A stretch of 12,218 bases of DNA from positions 1 through 12,218 of the forward strand of contig JAAYZO010000365.1 of assembly GCA_012514865.1 (NCBI GenBank), in the 5' to 3' direction. The notes beneath the pieces were generated by a model. That model was not told where the DNA came from, made no database searches, and saw only the letters and a program-made list of their open reading frames with translations. A program made the translations under genes and the position numbers. This document shows positions 1 through 5,243 of this stretch, in pieces. Origin of the DNA: Lentisphaerota bacterium (GTDB lineage Bacteria > Verrucomicrobiota > Lentisphaeria > Oligosphaerales > JAFGRS01). The number at the start of each line of letters is the position of its first letter. The stretch's first letter is position 1.

Positions 1-372
1 CCGGTGGAGTTCCTCGTGGTGCCGCGGCTGCTGGCGATGACGCTGATGATGCCGGTGCTCTGTCTCTTTGCCGATGTCATGGGCGTCCTGGGCGGCGGCC
101 TGGTCGGGGTCGGCCTGATGGGCATCAACCTGACGCAGTACTGGAACGAGACCGTCAAGGCCGTGGGTCTGAACGACCTGGCTGTGGGGCTGTTCATGAG
201 TCTGGTCTTCGGGGTGCTGGTGGCGTTGGCGGGGTGCCGTCGCGGCCTGCAGTGCGGCCGCAGCAGTGCCGACGTCGGCCAGGCCGCCACCAGCGCCGTG
301 GTCACCGGGATTGTCTGGATCGTCGTGGCCACGGCCGTCATTACGGTCCTCTGCGATGTCATCGGAGTCTAG
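1..372 (+). CDS. mlaE: MlaE-like lipid ABC transporter permease (C-terminal part)
   Basis: This is the C-terminal 123 residues of an MlaE-family permease. The frame is open to the left edge, so the N-terminal half lies outside the window. Visible are a hydrophobic stretch near residues 4-32, a second near 62-80 and a last one near 97-122 ending in DVIGV and TAG. The RRGLQCG turn followed by VGQAATSAVVTGIVWIVV is the typical MlaE ending. In the family, two MlaE subunits form the inner-membrane pore of the MlaFEDB complex, moving phospholipid between the inner membrane and the MCE ring. The stop is followed after 14 bases by the ATPase gene, so the two are surely co-transcribed. Nothing looks broken. 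Identification is firm; the exact lipid cargo and direction are not visible. Confidence 0.9.
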   Translation, partial: PVEFLVVPRLLAMTLMMPVLCLFADVMGVLGGGLVGVGLMGINLTQYWNETVKAVGLNDLAVGLFMSLVFGVLVALAGCRRGLQCGRSSADVGQAATSAVVTGIVWIVVATAVITVLCDVIGV

Positions 373-377
373 AGGAG
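373..377 (+). promoter_or_regulatory. Shine-Dalgarno that decides the mlaF start
   Basis: AGGAG lies just after the mlaE stop. It touches the ATG at 378 (spacing 0), which is too close for initiation, but lies 9 bases before the in-frame GTG at 387. This favours GTG at 387 as the real start of the ATPase, shortening it by three residues. Confidence 0.6.
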
Positions 378-386
378 ATGCCGCGC

Positions 387-1199
387 GTGTCTGCCGCCGT
401 GTCCAGCGCCGATCTGCCGCACCTCGCCGTGGAGGGCCTGAGCCTCTCCTACGGCGAGCGCGTGTTGCTGCAGGACCTGACCTTCGCGATCGCGCCCGGC
501 GAGACCTTCATCATCATGGGCGGCAGCGGCTGTGGCAAGAGCACCCTGCTGCGCCATCTCATCGGCCTGCGTCCGCCGTCGGCGGGCCGGGTTCTGCACC
601 GCGGCACGGACTTCTGGGCGGCGAGTCTGTCTGAGCGCGACGCGATCATGCGTCACTGCGGTGTGCTGTATCAGAGCGGCGGGCTGTGGTCGTCGATGAC
701 GCTGGCCGAGAATGTCGCGTTGCCGCTGCAGGAGTACACGCCGCTCGCTCCGGGCGAGATTCGCGAGCTGGTTTCGGCGAAGCTGGCGCTGGTGGGCCTG
801 GCGGGCTTTGAGGACTTCCTCCCGGCCGAGCTGAGCGGCGGCATGCAGAAGCGCGCCGGTCTGGCGCGGGCCATGGCCCTCGATCCGGACCTGCTCTTCT
901 TCGACGAGCCCTCGGCCGGCCTCGACCCGATCAGCGCCCGGCGTCTCGACGACCTGATCCTGGAGCTGCGCGACAGCCTGGGCACCACGATTGTCGTGGT
1001 CACGCATGACCTCGACAGCATCTTCGCCATCGGCACCGACTCGGTATTCCTCGACGCCGAACGGCGCACCGCCATCGCCGGCGGGCCGCCGCGGCGGCTC
1101 CTCGAGACCAGCAGCGACCCGACGGTGCGCAGCTTCCTGACGCGCGGCGGCGCCGGTGCGGCCGCGGCAGCACCTCCCAAGGAAGGCACGAGGCCATGA
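387..1199 (+). CDS. mlaF: MlaF-like lipid ABC transporter ATPase
   Basis: ATP-binding subunit of an Mla-type lipid transporter; it acts on the cytoplasmic face and energises MlaE. Numbered from the alternative ATG at 378 (273 residues), it has Walker A GGSGCGKS at 48-55, Q-loop glutamine 99 in VLYQSGGLWSSMT, signature LSGGM at 152-156, Walker B LLFFDEP at 172-178 with catalytic Glu177, and H-loop His210 in VVTHDL. The QSGGLW and LSGGMQKRAGLARA wording is that of the MlaF branch rather than amino-acid importers. The C-terminus adds an Ala/Gly-rich tail of about 15 residues. I chose GTG 387 because AGGAG at 373-377 is properly spaced only for it. The stop overlaps the next start as ATGA at 1196-1199, indicating translational coupling. 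No defect seen. Confidence 0.94.
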   Translation: MSAAVSSADLPHLAVEGLSLSYGERVLLQDLTFAIAPGETFIIMGGSGCGKSTLLRHLIGLRPPSAGRVLHRGTDFWAASLSERDAIMRHCGVLYQSGGLWSSMTLAENVALPLQEYTPLAPGEIRELVSAKLALVGLAGFEDFLPAELSGGMQKRAGLARAMALDPDLLFFDEPSAGLDPISARRLDDLILELRDSLGTTIVVVTHDLDSIFAIGTDSVFLDAERRTAIAGGPPRRLLETSSDPTVRSFLTRGGAGAAAAAPPKEGTRP

Positions 1200-2353
1200 A
1201 GGGCAGACGTCACGCACGATGGGTCGGTGGCTTCGTGGTGGCCGGGCTGGTTCTGGCCGTCGGCGCCGTGCTCAGCCTCGGCGGCGGGCGCATCTTTCGC
1301 GACCGGGTGCGCTACGTGATGTTCTTCAGCGGCGCCGTCAACGGCCTGCAGGAGGGTGCGCCGGTGACCTTTCGCGGGGTGAAGGTGGGCACGGTCACGG
1401 CTCTGGCCGTGGCCGTCGGCGACGACAACCAGCCGCGCATCCCGGTGTACATCGAGCTGGATGCCGAGAGCTTCCGCGGCACGGGTTCGCGCTGGTCGCG
1501 GGCCGACCTGCATCAGCGTCTCGAGGCCCTGGTTGAGGAGGGCCTGCGGGCGCAGTTGCAGGTGCAGAGCATTCTCACCGGCCTGCTCATGGTGCAGCTC
1601 GACTTCTTTCCGGACGAACCGCCGCGGCTGGTCGGCGGCGACCTGAGTGTCCCCGAACTGCCGACGCGTCAGTCGGGCCTGCAGCGCCTGACCGAGTCGG
1701 TCGACCAGATTCAGCTCGACCAGATGGCCAAGCGCGCCCTGGCGGCGCTCGAGGGCATCGACCGGCTGGTCAACTCCGAGCAGCTCCAGGAGGGCCTGGC
1801 CGATTCGGCGGCGACCTTGCGGGATCTCCGGCAGGTGGTGGCCGAGCTGCGGCGGCGGACGGGCCCGGTCGGCGACGAAATCGGGCGTACCACCGCCTCG
1901 CTGCGTGAGCTCATTGAGCTGTTGAACGACCGTGTCGAGCCGCTGCTCGGCCAGCTCGAGAGCACCACCCAGGAGACGCACCGTCTCATGACCAACGTCA
2001 ATGCCGCGGTGGACCGCCTGACGCCGAAGGTCGAGGCCGGCGTGGAGACGACCACGCGGCTGCTCGAGGAGAGCGGCCGGCAGTTCGATCTCGAGAAGGG
2101 CCCCGCCGCCGAGCTCTTGCGGAACCTGACCCGCGCCAGCGCCAGCGCCGAGCGGTCGCTGGAGCAGGCGCAGCAGACCCTGCAGCGCCTGGAGCAGTCG
2201 GCCGGGCCGGGCTCGCCCCTGGAGAGCGAGGCCACGGCCCTGCTGGGTGACCTGCGCGAAACGACGCGGTCACTGCGGCAGCTCGCCGACTACCTGCAGC
2301 GGCACCCCGAGGCGCTCCTGCGCGGCCGGGGTCCATCGGGAAAGGACGACTGA
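1196..2353 (+). CDS. mlaD: MlaD-like MCE-domain protein
   Basis: Periplasmic substrate-binding MCE protein anchored in the inner membrane, 385 residues. One N-terminal membrane helix (about 11-29) is followed by a single MCE domain (about 38-145), recognisable from VNGLQEGAPVTFRGVKVG and from QSILTGLLMVQLDFFPD. Residues about 160-370 are a long helical, heptad-like region rich in Leu, Gln and Glu, ending in LADYLQRHPEALLRGRG. This is far longer than E. coli MlaD (about 180 residues) and resembles MCE proteins paired with PqiC-type lipoproteins, where hexameric helices may form a needle-like channel towards the outer membrane. AAGGAAGG at 1179-1186, nine bases before ATG, is a good ribosome site. 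It overlaps mlaF by 4 bases and touches the next start as TGATG. MlaD, as opposed to a single-MCE PqiB-like protein, is a matter of naming. Confidence 0.92.
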   Translation: MKGRRHARWVGGFVVAGLVLAVGAVLSLGGGRIFRDRVRYVMFFSGAVNGLQEGAPVTFRGVKVGTVTALAVAVGDDNQPRIPVYIELDAESFRGTGSRWSRADLHQRLEALVEEGLRAQLQVQSILTGLLMVQLDFFPDEPPRLVGGDLSVPELPTRQSGLQRLTESVDQIQLDQMAKRALAALEGIDRLVNSEQLQEGLADSAATLRDLRQVVAELRRRTGPVGDEIGRTTASLRELIELLNDRVEPLLGQLESTTQETHRLMTNVNAAVDRLTPKVEAGVETTTRLLEESGRQFDLEKGPAAELLRNLTRASASAERSLEQAQQTLQRLEQSAGPGSPLESEATALLGDLRETTRSLRQLADYLQRHPEALLRGRGPSGKDD

Positions 2354-2991
2354 TGATGCAGCGACGACTCGCGATGGCGCTGCTGGCGGCGGCCGGCAGC
2401 CTGGCCCTGATGACCGGATGCCTGCGCCGCGCCGAGGTTCGGCACTACGCCCTGCGGCCGCTGGCAGCGCCGATGGTGCCGTCGCCGGCGGCGGTCCCGA
2501 GCGACGGCGCCCTGCCGGCGGCCCCGCCGCCGGCCGCCTCGGTGCCGGCCGCGCTCGGGCTGTCGCCCCTGCGACTGCCCTTGCACCTGCGCCAGACCGC
2601 CATGGTGCAGCGGGCGGACGCGCATCGGCTGGTCTACCACGACAACGACCTCTGGGCCGACAGCCCTGAGGAGGCGATCGGCGAGGTCCTGCGCGAGAAT
2701 CTCGTTCGTCTCGGCGCGGCCTCGGCGGTGTGGCGCCACCCGTGGCGTGCCGGCTCGGCGCCGCCGCGGCGCCTGGCCATCGAGATCACGGCCTTCGAGC
2801 TGTGCGGCCCGCAGGAGGCCATCCTGGAGGCACGCTGGGAGCTTCGTGACGACCGCGATGCTGTCCTGCACCGCGCCGGGGCCGCCTACCGTGAGCCCGC
2901 GGCGGACGGCCTTGGCACGCTGGCCGAGGCCCAGAGCCGGGCCCTGCTGCGGCTGTCGCAGGACATCGCCGCGGCGCTGTCGGCGCCGTGA
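2353..2991 (+). CDS. PqiC-like ABC transport auxiliary lipoprotein
   Basis: A 212-residue lipoprotein of the ABC-type transport auxiliary family (ABC_trans_aux, PF03886; PqiC-like). The N-terminus has two Arg, a hydrophobic core and the lipobox LMTGC, so Cys23 should be the lipidated residue. RHYALRP soon after is the usual first strand of the family. A Pro/Ala-rich stretch (about 37-67) follows, then the domain with DNDLWADSPEEAIGEVLRENL and a C-terminal EAQSRALLRLSQDIAAAL helix. In characterised systems PqiC sits in the outer membrane and forms the outer dock of the MCE channel; its place right after the MCE gene fits. The start ATG overlaps the mlaD stop (TGATG); the second Met at 2356 is an alternative, and AAGGA at 2342-2346 serves both. 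It is the last gene of the operon. Confidence 0.87.
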   Translation: MMQRRLAMALLAAAGSLALMTGCLRRAEVRHYALRPLAAPMVPSPAAVPSDGALPAAPPPAASVPAALGLSPLRLPLHLRQTAMVQRADAHRLVYHDNDLWADSPEEAIGEVLRENLVRLGAASAVWRHPWRAGSAPPRRLAIEITAFELCGPQEAILEARWELRDDRDAVLHRAGAAYREPAADGLGTLAEAQSRALLRLSQDIAAALSAP

Positions 2992-3056
2992 CGGATCGCC
3001 GAGCGGCCCCCGGGCCACCCCAGGGCTGTTTGAGAGTCCGGCTCTGGCACCCCTTC

Positions 3057-3073
3057 AGCGCCCGCGGGGCGCT
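3057..3073. repeat. GC-rich hairpin after the lipid-transport operon
   Basis: Perfect 7-bp stem AGCGCCC / GGGCGCT with loop GCG, 66 bases after the lipoprotein stop. It has no T-run, so it is a weak candidate for a transcript end or RNA-stabilising structure. Confidence 0.45.
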
Positions 3074-3096
3074 TGCCGGCCCCGATCATGTCACCA

Positions 3097-3118
3097 TGGA
3101 AATCGCGGTCGATTTCCA
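3097..3118. repeat. Perfect 9-bp A/T-containing inverted repeat
   Basis: TGGAAATCG and CGATTTCCA form a perfect 9-bp stem around the loop CGGT. Its arms are much less GC-rich than the surroundings, unlike the other hairpins here. It could be an operator dyad or an RNA hairpin; no T-run follows. Confidence 0.5.
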
Positions 3119-3150
3119 CAGGAGGGTGCGTGGTGTGTGGGTTCGCGTTT

Positions 3151-3206
3151 CCGGGGGTCGTGCTCTCGCGCGACCCCCGGCTACGATCTGGCGCCCCTCC
3201 AGGGTG
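3151..3206 (+). repeat. Two-hairpin module, diverged copy C
   Basis: Large stem: CCGGGGGTCG (3151-3160) pairs perfectly with CGACCCCCGG (3171-3180), extendable by three inner pairs (one G-U) to loop TCTC. Then comes a 12-base spacer CTACGATCTGGC (3181-3192), overlapping by one base a small stem CGCCC / GGGTG around CTCCA (3192-3206, one G-U pair). The layout matches the modules at 4587, 4731 and 4909, with the same 12-base spacer beginning CT. Confidence 0.55.
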
Positions 3207-3238
3207 GCCAGTTGAGCGCTGGCGCGATCTGCGAACGG

Positions 3239-3257
3239 CCTTGGGGCCTCCCCAGGG
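3239..3257. repeat. G/C hairpin upstream of the orphan lipoprotein gene
   Basis: CCTTGGGG / CCCCAGGG, 8 pairs with one T-G wobble and loop CCT, about 40 bases before the start codon at 3299. Role unknown. Confidence 0.4.
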
Positions 3258-3286
3258 GTGTGTCGGCGGGGCCGCCGCCGCGGCGG

Positions 3287-3292
3287 TATAGT
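3287..3292 (+). promoter_or_regulatory. -10-like hexamer just before the start codon (possible leaderless mRNA)
   Basis: TATAGT lies with its last base 7 bases before the ATG at 3299. Transcription starting about 7 bases after a -10 element would begin at the ATG itself. No Shine-Dalgarno is present in the preceding 25 bases, which are GCC/CGG triplets. No clear -35 is visible, so this rests on the hexamer and the missing ribosome site. Confidence 0.4.
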
Positions 3293-3298
3293 GGCGCC

Positions 3299-4519
3299 AT
3301 GCAACCTCTGCGTGTTCATTGTCGCGCGCGTCCCGCGTCCCGGGCTGTCCGGGCCATCCTGATCGGCGTCGTGGTGGGGGCTCTGCGCGGCATGGCCTGC
3401 TCGACGCCGGTCTTCCAGTACGCCTTGGAGAACTGGTCGGCCGACTCCTACGAGCTGGTGGTGGCGGTCAATGGCCTTGCCGAGGACGAGGTTCGCGCCA
3501 CGGCCGAGGCGGTCCTCGGCGGGGCTGACGGCGGCACGGTCAACGCCCGTCTGCGGCTGCGGCAGGACGCCGCGCTGCCGGCGGGCGCCGGGCGTCTCGA
3601 GGTCCGTCTCCCGCACCATCCATCGACGGCGGCGCCCCTCTGGTCGGCGCCGTGGTCGCCGGAGGCCCTGCGGCAGGCCGTCGAGTCGGCGGTGCGAGTG
3701 GCCCTGGCCGAGGCCTTACTGCGGCCGGGCACGATCGCCTTTCTCTTCCTGCCTTCGGGGCGGGCCGAGGCTGACGCCCAGGCGCGGGCGCGACTGCAGG
3801 AGGCCCTCGACGAGCTGGCCCGGACCCTGGTGCCGTCGGTCGCCGCCGACACGGCCGTCGACGACGCCGCGGCGGCGGCGCCGTCCGAGCCGCCGCGGGT
3901 GCGCTTCAGGGTGATCGAGGTCCCGATCGCGGATTCGTCCGAGGCCTTCCTGCGGCAGCTCCTCCTGGCCACGGAGCCGGATCTGCGTGATCTCAAGGAG
4001 CCCATGGCCTTCCCCGTCTTCGGCCGCGGCCGGGTGCTCTACGCCATTGCCGGGCAGGGCATCAACCGCGAGGTCTTAACCGAGAGCTGCGTCTTCCTCA
4101 CGGGCGCCTGTTCGTGCCTGGTGAAGGCCCAGAATCCGGGTGTCGACCTGCTGATGCGGGGTCGTTGGGAGCCGTCCGGCGGTCCGGCGGCCTGGGCGGT
4201 CACCGAGCTGCCGCCGCTGAGTCTGCCGGAGGTCCTCGCCCCGTCGGCGGCGCCGGTGGCGGCGGAGGTTTCGGCCGCGGCCGGTGCCGTGGCGGTCGAC
4301 GCCGGGGCGGGTGCGGCCGGCGTGGGCGCGGCGCATCAGGCGGCGGCCGAGACGGCGCCGGTGGTGCCGGCGCCGGTGATGGTCGATCGGCGCGAGCGCC
4401 TGGCCCTCGAGGGAGCGTCGGGGCGGCTGCGCCGGCGCGTCCTGCTGATTGCCGGGGCGGCGCTGGTCGTGGTGGTGGCAGGGAGCCTGGCGATCCTGCG
4501 TCGGCGCGCGCTCGTATGA
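3299..4519 (+). CDS. Uncharacterised lipoprotein-like protein with C-terminal membrane helix and CxC motif
   Basis: 406 residues, function unknown. An Arg-rich N-terminus and hydrophobic core (about 19-29) lead to RGMAC, so Cys34 may be a lipidated residue, although Arg/Gly/Met make a poor lipobox. CSTPVFQYALENW follows, resembling the opening of a thioredoxin-like family I associate with planctomycetes and relatives (from memory). About 48-225 are two alpha/beta segments. Residues 235-285 are the strongest conserved-looking block: EPMAFPVFGRGRVLYAIAG, then CVFLTGACSCLVKAQNPG with Cys264, Cys271 and Cys273. A low-complexity Ala/Val/Pro region (about 305-360) precedes a membrane helix (381-400) and a basic tail, so the bulk should be outside the cytoplasm. 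The ATG at 3299 is chosen because upstream frame lacks protein-like sequence. No ribosome site is visible. Such a protein may partner an exporter, but no such gene is in the window. Confidence 0.8.
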   Translation: MQPLRVHCRARPASRAVRAILIGVVVGALRGMACSTPVFQYALENWSADSYELVVAVNGLAEDEVRATAEAVLGGADGGTVNARLRLRQDAALPAGAGRLEVRLPHHPSTAAPLWSAPWSPEALRQAVESAVRVALAEALLRPGTIAFLFLPSGRAEADAQARARLQEALDELARTLVPSVAADTAVDDAAAAAPSEPPRVRFRVIEVPIADSSEAFLRQLLLATEPDLRDLKEPMAFPVFGRGRVLYAIAGQGINREVLTESCVFLTGACSCLVKAQNPGVDLLMRGRWEPSGGPAAWAVTELPPLSLPEVLAPSAAPVAAEVSAAAGAVAVDAGAGAAGVGAAHQAAAETAPVVPAPVMVDRRERLALEGASGRLRRRVLLIAGAALVVVVAGSLAILRRRALV

Positions 4520-4548
4520 AACGTCGCGTCGTTGCGTGCGTCGTTTTG

Positions 4549-4569
4549 TCGCAGGCCTTCAGCCTGCGA
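4549..4569. repeat. 8-bp hairpin with CTTCA loop
   Basis: TCGCAGGC / GCCTGCGA, perfect 8-bp stem, loop CTTCA, 30 bases after the stop at 4519. It is the first hairpin downstream of the gene and a possible transcript end, although T residues (TTTT at 4543-4546) come before the stem and none after it. Confidence 0.5.
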
Positions 4570-4586
4570 TGCGTAACATCCGATTT

Positions 4587-4630
4587 CCCAGGGCGTTGCC
4601 CTGGGCTGATGAATGATGCCCTTTCAGGGC
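4587..4630 (+). repeat. Two-hairpin module, copy A
   Basis: Large stem CCCAGGGC (4587-4594) / GCCCTGGG (4598-4605) with loop GTT. Spacer CTGATGAATGAT is 12 bases (4606-4617). Small stem GCCCT (4618-4622) / AGGGC (4626-4630) with loop TTC. Every pair is canonical. The spacer length equals that of copies B, C and D. Confidence 0.75.
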
Positions 4631-4662
4631 GCCAGAACGGCGGGCCGCAGGGAGGCCCCGCA

Positions 4663-4676
4663 AGCGATGTTTCGCT
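4663..4676. repeat. Small AGCGA / TCGCT hairpin
   Basis: Perfect 5-bp stem AGCGA / TCGCT with loop TGTT, between module A and the hairpin at 4708. Short, so it could be chance in such GC-rich DNA. Confidence 0.3.
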
Positions 4677-4707
4677 ATGCCATACCTGGCGTTCCGCGCC
4701 GATGGCC

Positions 4708-4730
4708 CCGCCGTAGGGCGGCTTCTCTCT
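4708..4730 (+). terminator. Possible weak terminator (CCGCC hairpin plus pyrimidine tract)
   Basis: CCGCC / GGCGG with loop GTAG (4708-4721) is followed by CTTCTCTCT. This is the only plus-strand hairpin in the island with a T-rich tail, but the tail is mixed C/T and the gene end is 190 bases away, so it is a weak candidate. Confidence 0.25.
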
Positions 4731-4786
4731 ATCCCAAGGGGATTGCGTCCCCCAGCCCGGGGTTGCGGCGTAGCCGCTGCCCCGGG
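4731..4786 (-). repeat. Two-hairpin module, copy D (inverted)
   Basis: Read on the minus strand: a large stem CCCGGGG / CCCCGGG (4756-4762 with 4780-4786) holding an inner stem GCGGC / GCCGC (4765-4769 with 4773-4777, loop GTA), then the 12-base spacer CTGGGGGACGCA (complement of 4744-4755), then a small stem ATCCC / GGGAT (4731-4735 with 4739-4743). The spacer matches copy B at 10 of 12 bases. Confidence 0.7.
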
Positions 4787-4808
4787 TCCCGATCCCATCC
4801 CGCCCATC

Positions 4809-4887
4809 CAACCCCAAGGGGGGTTGCGTCGTGATGCTGACGTGCCGGCCCCTGCAATCCGACCGACGCAACCCCTCGTTGGGGTTG
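4809..4887. repeat. Facing pair of CAACCCC / GGGGTTG hairpins
   Basis: Two stems with identical arms: CAACCCC / GGGGTTG, at 4809-4815 with 4820-4826 (loop AAGG) and at 4869-4875 with 4881-4887 (loop TCGTT). They face each other: GGGGTTGCGTC (4820-4830) is the exact complement of GACGCAACCCC (4865-4875), an 11-bp inverted repeat around a 34-base centre. The long-range stem and the two local stems share bases and cannot form together. Confidence 0.7.
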
Positions 4888-4908
4888 GGGGCCATGGCCA
4901 TGGGCCAC

Positions 4909-4964
4909 CCCAGGGTAGTGGAGGTACGGCAACCCTGGGCTGTCGGACGCAGCCCCTTTGGGGC
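4909..4964 (+). repeat. Two-hairpin module, copy B
   Basis: Large stem CCCAGGGT (4909-4916) / ACCCTGGG (4932-4939) with a 15-base loop, spacer CTGTCGGACGCA (4940-4951), small stem GCCCC (4952-4956) / GGGGC (4960-4964) with loop TTT. All pairs are perfect. The GACGCA before the small stem recurs at 4865 and, inverted, at 4744 and 4825. Confidence 0.75.
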
Positions 4965-4989
4965 ACGGGAAGGCAGTCCCCGCAGAGCA

Positions 4990-5070
4990 CCGGCTTCAGC
5001 CGGACGCTTGCCGCGGTGCCTTCAGGCCGCGGCGGCAGCCGAGGTTGCGCCGGGCTGAAGCCACGGCGCA
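4990..5070. repeat. Cluster of three hairpins with TTCA or TGAA loops
   Basis: CCGGC / GCCGG around TTCA (4990-5003). CCGCG, a 2-base bulge and GCC pairing with GGC-CGCGG around TTCA (5011-5032). TGCGCCG-GGC pairing with GCC, a bulged A and CGGCGCA around TGAA (5046-5070), i.e. the same core in the opposite orientation. With the hairpin at 4549 (loop CTTCA) this is a second repeated hairpin type. Confidence 0.6.
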
Positions 5071-5171
5071 CGCCTCCAAGTGAACGCGGTACTCTGACCC
5101 GGACGGTGTACCTCCACGACATCGCGAGGCTTCACACAAGGGGGGATCCGGCGCGGCGCGAGGCGCATCGA

Positions 5172-5203
5172 CACCTGCGCCGCGGTGGACTGCGGCGCAG
5201 GTG
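5172..5203 (-). repeat. Perfect 12-bp hairpin downstream of the aldolase gene
   Basis: CACCTGCGCCGC / GCGGCGCAGGTG, 12 perfect pairs with an 8-base loop, starting about 40 bases past the minus-strand aldolase stop. It is the most stable-looking stem in the window. No T-run follows on the minus strand, so it is better called a 3' end structure or Rho-independent-like stall than a classic terminator. Confidence 0.55.
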
Positions 5204-5211
5204 GATTGTGG

Positions 5212-5231
5212 GCGAAGCATCCGCGCTTCGC
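5212..5231 (-). terminator. Possible transcript-end hairpin of the SDR-aldolase operon
   Basis: GCGAAGC / GCTTCGC, perfect 7-bp stem with a 6-base loop, 12 bases past the aldolase stop on the minus strand. Position fits a terminator and it is backed by the 12-bp hairpin just beyond, but there is no T-run. Confidence 0.4.
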
Positions 5232-5243
5232 GACCCATCCAGG

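Larger units (their letters stand above)
2992..3298. other. Intergenic spacer with several hairpins
   Basis: Non-coding stretch between the lipid-transport operon and the next plus-strand gene. Short open frames here have no ribosome sites or recognisable protein. It holds four clear hairpins (listed separately), the 12-base perfect palindrome CCGCCGCGGCGG at 3275-3286, and a -10-like hexamer at 3287-3292. No classic hairpin-plus-T-run terminator is seen for the upstream operon. Confidence 0.8.
4520..5243. other. Non-coding hairpin island between convergent genes
   Basis: About 720 bases with no credible gene between the convergent lipoprotein and aldolase genes. Overlapping open frames on both strands are repeat translations without ribosome sites. 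The stretch begins with GTCG-rich sequence (4524-4550), then holds about sixteen short perfect hairpins almost back to back, including repeated two-hairpin modules in both orientations. The least structured part is about 5071-5171, where I see nothing specific. There is no transposase, no terminal inverted repeat for the whole island and no regular CRISPR spacing. Confidence 0.85.

Noticed and set aside
2747..3298. N-terminal extension of the orphan lipoprotein frame
   Set aside because: It overlaps the PqiC-like gene out of frame and crosses hairpins; it would also bury the signal sequence.
4520..5243. CRISPR array
   Set aside because: Hairpins vary in sequence and spacing and occur in both orientations; there are no regular direct repeats with unique spacers and no cas genes.
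4520..5243. Insertion sequence remnant
   Set aside because: No transposase-like protein fragment, terminal inverted repeat or target duplication could be seen.
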